This document shows positions 59,158-64,000 of a stretch of DNA of 64,000 nt, in pieces. The notes beneath the pieces are model-generated. The model made no database searches. It was given only the letters and a program-made list of their open reading frames with translations, and was not told the DNA's origin. The DNA comes from Gilliamella apis (GTDB taxonomy: Bacteria > Pseudomonadota > Gammaproteobacteria > Enterobacterales > Orbaceae), in NCBI RefSeq assembly GCF_030758615.1, contig NZ_CP132381.1:1054001-1118000 (forward strand), written 5' to 3'. How positions within the stretch are numbered: the stretch's first letter is position 1; the number at the start of each line of letters is the position of its first letter. A program made the position numbers and the translations under genes.

Positions 59158-59186
59158 ATTAAATTGTGTAATTTGATAAATGACAA
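59158..59186 (-). promoter_or_regulatory. Candidate cspE promoter with long leader
   Basis: On the minus strand TTGTCA and TTTAAT are spaced by 17 bases. The start would be near 59151, leaving about 238 untranslated bases before the ATG, with a TGCC-TTATC-GGCA hairpin near the end. Long leaders are the thermosensing part of cspA-type genes. Confidence 0.5.
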
Positions 59187-59242
59187 ATTGTAGTGGTGCT
59201 AAGTTATTGAAGTTATTTCGAAAGTAAAAAAAAGTTTAAAAA

Positions 59243-59274
59243 CTGAATCATAAAAAATTTTTCTTATGACTCAG
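59243..59274 (-). terminator. ppa terminator
   Basis: CTGAGTCATAA pairs with TTATGATTCAG (one G-U pair) with an A/T loop, followed on the minus strand by a run of five T. It lies 36 bases after the ppa stop. Confidence 0.85.
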
Positions 59275-59310
59275 TAGAAATGATTACTTTTTTGAATAAT
59301 TTAGGTAGGA

Positions 59311-59841
59311 TTACTTCTGTTTGGCTCTTTCAAAAGATTCAATTATTTCTTTACGAGCGGCTTCAGCATTATCCCAACCATCAACTTTTACCCATTTACC
59401 TTTTTCTAGTGCTTTGTATTGTTCAAAGAAGTGTTTGATTTGTGATTTTAATAATTCAGGTAAATCGTCTACATCTTTAATATGGTCATATTCTTTTGAT
59501 AGTTTAGTATGCGGTACTGCAACTAGTTTAGCATCAGAACCTGCTTCATCAGTCATTTTCAAAACACCAACTGGACGACAACGAATTACAGAACCTGGTT
59601 GTAATGGGTATGGAGTTGGAACTAATACGTCAACTGGATCTCCATCAAGTGATAAAGTGTGATTAATATAACCGTAATTACATGGATAAAACATTGCAGT
59701 TGCCATAAATCTATCAACAAATACTGCACCTGTATCTTTATCGACTTCATATTTAATTGGGTCAGCATTCGCTGGGATTTCAATCACAACATAGATGTCA
59801 TCAGGTAATTCTTTACCGGCTGGTACGTTTAATAGTCCCAT
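59311..59841 (-). CDS. ppa: Inorganic pyrophosphatase Ppa
   Basis: Cytoplasmic hexameric enzyme that hydrolyses pyrophosphate and drives biosynthetic reactions forward. The 176 residues equal E. coli Ppa. [18 protein letters not shown] at 22-39 and the signature DGDPVDVLV around 65-73 with metal-binding Asp residues are intact, as are [15 protein letters not shown] and [14 protein letters not shown]. Start [18 protein letters not shown] follows an AGAGGAT site. It is a single gene, 69 bases after darP, with its own terminator. Confidence 0.97.
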   Translation of the reverse strand: MGLLNVPAGKELPDDIYVVIEIPANADPIKYEVDKDTGAVFVDRFMATAMFYPCNYGYINHTLSLDGDPVDVLVPTPYPLQPGSVIRCRPVGVLKMTDEAGSDAKLVAVPHTKLSKEYDHIKDVDDLPELLKSQIKHFFEQYKALEKGKWVKVDGWDNAEAARKEIIESFERAKQK

Positions 59842-59910
59842 TTTTGTATCCTCTATCTTTTATTAGTTAGTAGTGTTTAATCATAAATATAAAGCGAACA
59901 TTATAAAAAC

Positions 59911-60447
59911 TTACTCTGTTTCGCTCAATTCTTTTAAATATTGAAAAATTTGTCTGGCTGTTTTTGGCGGTTTATTTGCAGCTAGTTCTTTTTTAGCTGA
60001 ACGCGCAAGTGTGCGTAATTGCTGTCTATCTGCGGTAGGAAATAACTCCATAATTGATTCAGCATCGCCAGTTTCGATCAATTCATCACGTAGTTTCTCT
60101 AATCGGTGAAACATGGCAACTTGCTGATTATGACGATTTTTGAGTTTATCCAATGCTTGTGTAATCGGTTCAATATCACGATTTCTAAGTAATTTACCTA
60201 TGTATTGAATTTGTCGACGATAGCCTTCTTTTTTTATTTTTTGAGCTAATTCAATAGCATATAATAAGTCTTCATCAAGTGGGATTTTACTTATTTCATT
60301 TTTGCTTAAATTGACAAGTTCGACACCTAATTTTTTAAGCACCTCGGCATCTCTTTTGATTTCACTTTTACTAACGTAAATAATTTCATCATCTTCTTGA
60401 TTTATATTGAAGTCGGGTTCTAGATTTGGCTCTTGATTGTTATTCAT
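59911..60447 (-). CDS. darP: Ribosome-associated protein DarP (YjgA, DUF615)
   Basis: Factor for late assembly of the 50S ribosomal subunit (formerly YjgA). The 178 residues have an acidic, disordered N-terminus (to about residue 25), then [19 protein letters not shown] and the helical [26 protein letters not shown] core, ending in [21 protein letters not shown]. Family match is clear. It diverges from pmbA across a 77-base gap, the same pairing as yjgA/pmbA in E. coli, so the two promoters are back to back. Confidence 0.94.
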   Translation of the reverse strand: MNNNQEPNLEPDFNINQEDDEIIYVSKSEIKRDAEVLKKLGVELVNLSKNEISKIPLDEDLLYAIELAQKIKKEGYRRQIQYIGKLLRNRDIEPITQALDKLKNRHNQQVAMFHRLEKLRDELIETGDAESIMELFPTADRQQLRTLARSAKKELAANKPPKTARQIFQYLKELSETE

Positions 60448-60524
60448 GCTATTTCTTTTGTTAACTAAAATTAAATTCTGGCATATTATAACGTATCACT
60501 AGCAGAATTGTAGAAAATAATAAA

Positions 60525-61877
60525 ATGAGTATTGAACAAATTAAAAAAGATGCGATAAGCCAACAACAACATCTATCCGCTATTGTTGCCGATGCTATCA
60601 AACAAGCACAAGCTCGGGTCGATTCAGTAGAGGTGTCGATTAATCAATCTACTGGTATTAGTGTCAGTACTAGAGAAGGTGATACTGAAAATGTTGAATT
60701 TAATAGTGATGGTGCATTAGGTATAACCGTTTATCAAAATCAACGTAAGGGTAGCGCATCTACTAGTGACTTGTCACCACAGGCGATCAGCCAAACAGTG
60801 GATATGGCTATCAATATTATGCAATATACTTCACCTGACTCATGTTCTGGTTTGGGCGATCGAGAGTTTATGGCATTTGATATTCCCGATTTAGATCTTT
60901 TTCATCCAAGTGATTTAAATGTTGATAATGCAATAGAACAAGCTAAACAGACGGAACTAACAGCGCTTACTGAGTCTTCATTAATAAGTTGTGATGGTGG
61001 TTATTTTAATAGCCGTTATGGTGTTTATGTCTATGGTAATAGTTTAGGAATGTTACAAGGCTACTGTGCCAGTTCGCATTCACTTTCTTGCTCGGTGATT
61101 GCTGAGCAAAATGGGCAAATGGAGCGTAATTATGCCTATACTTCGTCTCGGGAGATTAATGAGCTGCAATCACCTGTTTGGGTAGGAAAACAAGCTGCTG
61201 AGAAAGCTGTTGCCCATTTAGGTGCTAAACAAATTCCAACCATGCAAGTACCTGTCCTTTTTTGTTCTGAAGTAGCAGTGGGGTTAATAAGGCATTTAGT
61301 TGCTGCAATTAGTGGTGGTTCGATTTACCGAAAGTCTTCTTTTTTGTTGGATAGTGTAGGAAAAGCAATTTTTCCCGCTTGGCTGACAATTTTGGAAGAC
61401 CCATATATTTTAAGAGGAGTAGGTTCTTCACCATTTGACAGTGAAGGGACGAGAACTGTTAAGCGCAATATTATTGAACAAGGTATTTTGCAAACTTATT
61501 TATTAAGTAATTATTCAGCCAAAAAACTGGGTTTGAAATCTACTGGACATGCAGGTGGTATACATAATTGGTTAGTCTCACCAAGCCAAACTGATGCTGA
61601 TTTCACTGCAATGTTAAGAAAACTAGATAAAGGCGTTGTTATTACGTCATTAATGGGACAAGGTGTTAACAATGTGACCGGTGATTATTCGCGTGGAGCT
61701 ACAGGTTTTTGGGTTGAAAATGGTAAAATCCAATATCCAATTAATGAAATTACCGTTGCCGGTAATCTTAAAGAAATATATCAGAATATTGTAGCGATAG
61801 GTAATGATATTGAAACAAGAAGTAATATACAATGTGGTTCAATATTGATTGAGAAAATGAGTATAGCAGGAAAGTAA
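60525..61877 (+). CDS. pmbA: TldE/PmbA metalloprotease subunit
   Basis: PmbA (TldE) forms, with TldD, a heterodimeric protease that trims small peptides such as microcin B17 precursor and the antitoxin CcdA. The 450 residues equal E. coli PmbA. Typical text includes QARVDSVEVSINQSTGISVS, YQNQRKGSASTSDLS, VLFCSEVAVGLIRHLVAAIS and the C-terminal LMGQGVNNVTGDYSRGATGF. The HExxxH zinc motif belongs to TldD, whose gene is not in the window. The SulP gene follows after 6 bases, so the two are co-transcribed. Confidence 0.95.
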   Translation: MSIEQIKKDAISQQQHLSAIVADAIKQAQARVDSVEVSINQSTGISVSTREGDTENVEFNSDGALGITVYQNQRKGSASTSDLSPQAISQTVDMAINIMQYTSPDSCSGLGDREFMAFDIPDLDLFHPSDLNVDNAIEQAKQTELTALTESSLISCDGGYFNSRYGVYVYGNSLGMLQGYCASSHSLSCSVIAEQNGQMERNYAYTSSREINELQSPVWVGKQAAEKAVAHLGAKQIPTMQVPVLFCSEVAVGLIRHLVAAISGGSIYRKSSFLLDSVGKAIFPAWLTILEDPYILRGVGSSPFDSEGTRTVKRNIIEQGILQTYLLSNYSAKKLGLKSTGHAGGIHNWLVSPSQTDADFTAMLRKLDKGVVITSLMGQGVNNVTGDYSRGATGFWVENGKIQYPINEITVAGNLKEIYQNIVAIGNDIETRSNIQCGSILIEKMSIAGK

Positions 61878-61883
61878 TTAAAC

Positions 61884-63620
61884 ATGGGAAAGTTTACTAA
61901 TAGTGCATTATTCCAAAAAATCATTTTTTGGATGCCTGGGCTGATGAGTTTATTGCATTATAAGCGAGAATATCTCAATTTTGATATTAAAGCTGGATTG
62001 TCAGTAGCTGCGGTTTCGTTACCAGTTTCAATAGCATATGCTGAACTGACTGGCGTGGGAGCAATTGCTGGCTTATATTCGACCATCTTGCCACTGATTG
62101 TGTATGCACTATTTGGTTCTTCTAAACAATTAATCGTTGGGCCAGATACAGCAACTTGTGCAGTTGTAGCCGCTGTAGTTTTCCCTTTAGCTGCTAATGA
62201 TCCCGTTTTACGTTGGCAATTAGTTGTATTATTAACCATTATGATTGGTATTTGGTGTCTAATTGCCGGTAAACTTCACCTAGGGGCTTTAGCTGATTTA
62301 TTAAGCCAACCGATTTTAATTGGTCTTTTAAATGGTATATCAATTACGATTATGGTTGATCAGCTCGCCAAAACATTGGGATTTCAGTATGACTACTCTT
62401 ATTTGATTGAGCGGATTGTTTATTTTCCTTTAAAGATATCACAAATTCATATATTAACTGCGTTAGTCTCATTTTTTACTTTAGTAATATTGGTAGCTTT
62501 AAAAAAATTTAAACCACGTTATCCGGCACCACTGTTTGCGGTCATTATTATGACTTTTTTTTCATGGCTGTTTAATTTTGAACAATATAACGTTCGGATT
62601 ATTGGTAGCGTGACCAGTGATTTCATTCCAGCAGAATCATGGTTAGATTTTGATAAAGGCTTAATGCGAAATCTAGTCGTTCCTTCTCTTAATATTGCCG
62701 TTATCTGTTTTGTTAGTATGATGATAACGGTACGTAGTTTTGCTTCTAAAAATAATTATGAAACCAATGCCGATGTGGAATTTAAAGCATTGGGTATGGC
62801 CAACATAGTTGCTGGGTTATCCCAAGGATTTGTTGTTAGTGGTACTTCATCTCGAACAGCTGTTAATGATGCTAATGGCGGTAAAACCCAATTAGTGTCA
62901 ATCATAGCAGCTGTTTTAATTGGTTTTGTAGTGTTGTTCTTTTTATCTCCATTACAATACATTCCTACCTGCGTATTAGGCGTGATTCTCATCTATTCTT
63001 CGTTGTCACTTATTAATTTTCAAACCATTATTCGGTTTTTTAAATTTGATCGCGATGCATTCTATTTAAGTTTAACTACACTTATTTCAGTTTTAGTTAT
63101 TGGTATTATTCCGGGGATGGCGCTGGCGGTTTTATTAGGATTATTTTTATTTTTACGTCGTGTTTTTAGACCGAATGATCAACTATTAGGTGTTGATGAT
63201 GGTGGTCGAATTCATTCAATTGGTTCAGATGTCAAACCATTGAGTAATACTATGATTTATCGATTTAATTCGCCACTTACTTATTTTAATATTGCCTATT
63301 TTAAGCGTAGAATCATCAATTATATTGATGATTCTGCTGATCCGATCAATTATGTCATTGTCGATGCGATACCTTGTTTTACTTATAAAGATGTTAGTGT
63401 GTTGACGGGTATTGATGAATTGGTAAATTCATTAAAAGTTAGAAATGTTGTGCTAATTTTGGCTGGTCGACGCAAAACATTAAAAAATTGGTTTAAACAG
63501 ATGAATCTTAAATTAGATAGTGATTATATCGAATTTGCTTATGACCTCTATTTTGCTGTGCGATTAGTGCAAAGTAAGGAGCATATGGATAGTAAAGAGG
63601 ATGAAGAAGTTATTAACTAA
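61884..63620 (+). CDS. SulP-family inorganic anion transporter with STAS domain
   Basis: Inner-membrane anion importer of 578 residues in the SLC26/SulP family. The core has FDIKAGLSVAAVSLPVSIAYAELTGVGAIAGLYST, the family signature at helices 1-2, and LYSTILPLIVYALFGSSKQLIVGPD. ALGMANIVAGLSQGFVVSGTSSRTAVNDANGG marks helix 8. The C-terminal 130 residues form a STAS domain (NYVIVDAIPCFTYKDVSVLTG). Members move sulfate, bicarbonate or dicarboxylates, and the substrate cannot be read here. It starts 6 bases after pmbA. DauA (YchM) is the E. coli relative. Confidence 0.9.
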   Translation: MGKFTNSALFQKIIFWMPGLMSLLHYKREYLNFDIKAGLSVAAVSLPVSIAYAELTGVGAIAGLYSTILPLIVYALFGSSKQLIVGPDTATCAVVAAVVFPLAANDPVLRWQLVVLLTIMIGIWCLIAGKLHLGALADLLSQPILIGLLNGISITIMVDQLAKTLGFQYDYSYLIERIVYFPLKISQIHILTALVSFFTLVILVALKKFKPRYPAPLFAVIIMTFFSWLFNFEQYNVRIIGSVTSDFIPAESWLDFDKGLMRNLVVPSLNIAVICFVSMMITVRSFASKNNYETNADVEFKALGMANIVAGLSQGFVVSGTSSRTAVNDANGGKTQLVSIIAAVLIGFVVLFFLSPLQYIPTCVLGVILIYSSLSLINFQTIIRFFKFDRDAFYLSLTTLISVLVIGIIPGMALAVLLGLFLFLRRVFRPNDQLLGVDDGGRIHSIGSDVKPLSNTMIYRFNSPLTYFNIAYFKRRIINYIDDSADPINYVIVDAIPCFTYKDVSVLTGIDELVNSLKVRNVVLILAGRRKTLKNWFKQMNLKLDSDYIEFAYDLYFAVRLVQSKEHMDSKEDEEVIN

Positions 63621-63658
63621 ACATTAAATAATCATTTTTAATTAACTAAGGGTAATTA

Positions 63659-64000
63659 TGGCTAACATCAAAGATCGTATTAAAATTGAAATGCTTAGTA
63701 CCGGTGATGAAGTTTTATATGGTCAAATTATTGATACTAATGCTGCATGGTTATCTGATTTTCTGTTTCAAGAAGGTATTATCATTACTTCTCGTCATAC
63801 AGTAGGGGATAATTTATCAACGCTGATTGATACTTTGCAAGAGCGTAGTTTGCAAAATGACATTTTAATTGTCAATGGTGGATTAGGGCCGACTAGTGAT
63901 GATCTTAGTGCTCAAGCAGCCGCACTGGCTAATAATGAATCGTTAGTTTTACACGAAGAATGGCTTAAGTCACTTGAGCGTTATTTTCTTAATCGTGGTA
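63659..64000 (+). CDS. CinA-like competence/damage-inducible protein (3' partial)
   Basis: The first 114 residues of a gene cut by the window edge. They are the molybdopterin-binding-like (MoCF) N-terminal domain of the CinA family: IEMLSTGDEVLYGQIIDTNAAWLS, TSRHTVGDNLSTLIDTLQER and LIVNGGLGPTSDDLSAQAAA. CinA proteins act as nicotinamide-nucleotide amidase or ADP-ribose pyrophosphatase in pyridine nucleotide recycling; whether the deamidase domain is present lies beyond the window. The best known relative is E. coli YfaY. AAGGG precedes the ATG, and 38 bases separate it from the SulP gene. Confidence 0.9.

Noticed and set aside
59321..59662. 113-residue plus-strand ORF inside ppa
   Set aside because: Fully antisense to the conserved pyrophosphatase, with no independent ribosome binding site or family match.

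Overview
The window is AT-rich, densely coding DNA from a gammaproteobacterium. Almost every housekeeping protein reads as a close relative of an Enterobacterales protein of matching length, and many E. coli gene neighbourhoods are kept: yhdT-panF-prmA-dusB-fis, yebC-ruvC, greB/tex, darP/pmbA and zapC near ycbX. The strong A/T bias, the compact spacing and the mixture of enterobacterial synteny with lost partner genes (no ilvY beside ilvC, no ruvAB after ruvC) fit a host-associated lineage such as Orbaceae (Gilliamella type). That assignment is an inference from style and content. I see no rRNA, tRNA, CRISPR array, intact insertion sequence or prophage.

Layout. 1-3.2 kb: 3' part of an AcrB-type RND pump. 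3.3-4.5 kb: ruvC and yebC. 4.7-10.6 kb: a complete ribose operon rbsDACBKR with a perfect 16-bp palindromic operator. 10.7-14.6 kb: fis-dusB-prmA-panF-yhdT, read leftward. 14.6-17.1 kb: ilvC and zapC, separated by a helically phased cluster of six GATC sites. 17.2-23 kb: a Sel1-repeat protein, ycbX, greB and tex. 23.4-25 kb: a secreted or surface protein of unknown role. 25.1-38.2 kb: a leftward nucleotide and nucleoside catabolism island. 38.7-41.8 kb: murB, a YcaD-type MFS gene and birA. 41.9-50.2 kb: zntA, a 1-kb non-coding gap, a SET-family efflux gene, surE, ypfJ and proP. 50.2-52.7 kb: a small accessory pocket with three unrecognised short ORFs and a decayed DUF262 (GmrS-like) gene. 52.7-64 kb: dld, mutS, gapA, a cold-shock gene, ppa, darP, pmbA, a SulP transporter and the start of a cinA-like gene.

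The nucleoside island is the main functional theme. Periplasmic CpdB and UshA would strip phosphate from nucleotides, NupG would import the nucleosides, Add would deaminate adenosine, and DeoD and a pyrimidine-nucleoside phosphorylase would release (deoxy)ribose-1-phosphate, which DeoB converts to the 5-phosphate. The rbs operon supplies the same ribose-5-phosphate pool from free ribose. Two points stand out. The pyrimidine phosphorylase resembles Bacillus Pdp rather than enterobacterial DeoA. Just upstream of it lies the wreck of a tetrameric-type cytidine deaminase (in-frame stop, catalytic segment deleted). The island ends with yjjI-yjjW, a glycyl-radical enzyme and its activase of unknown substrate, which in E. 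coli also sit beside the deo operon.

The other items worth a second look are the phased GATC array in front of the cell-division gene zapC, an orphan perfect FNR box with a nested inverted-repeat element in the 1-kb gap between zntA and the SET gene, an IlvY-like operator upstream of ilvC without ilvY beside it, and a long cold-shock leader. Regulatory calls are read by eye from sequence and are graded accordingly.
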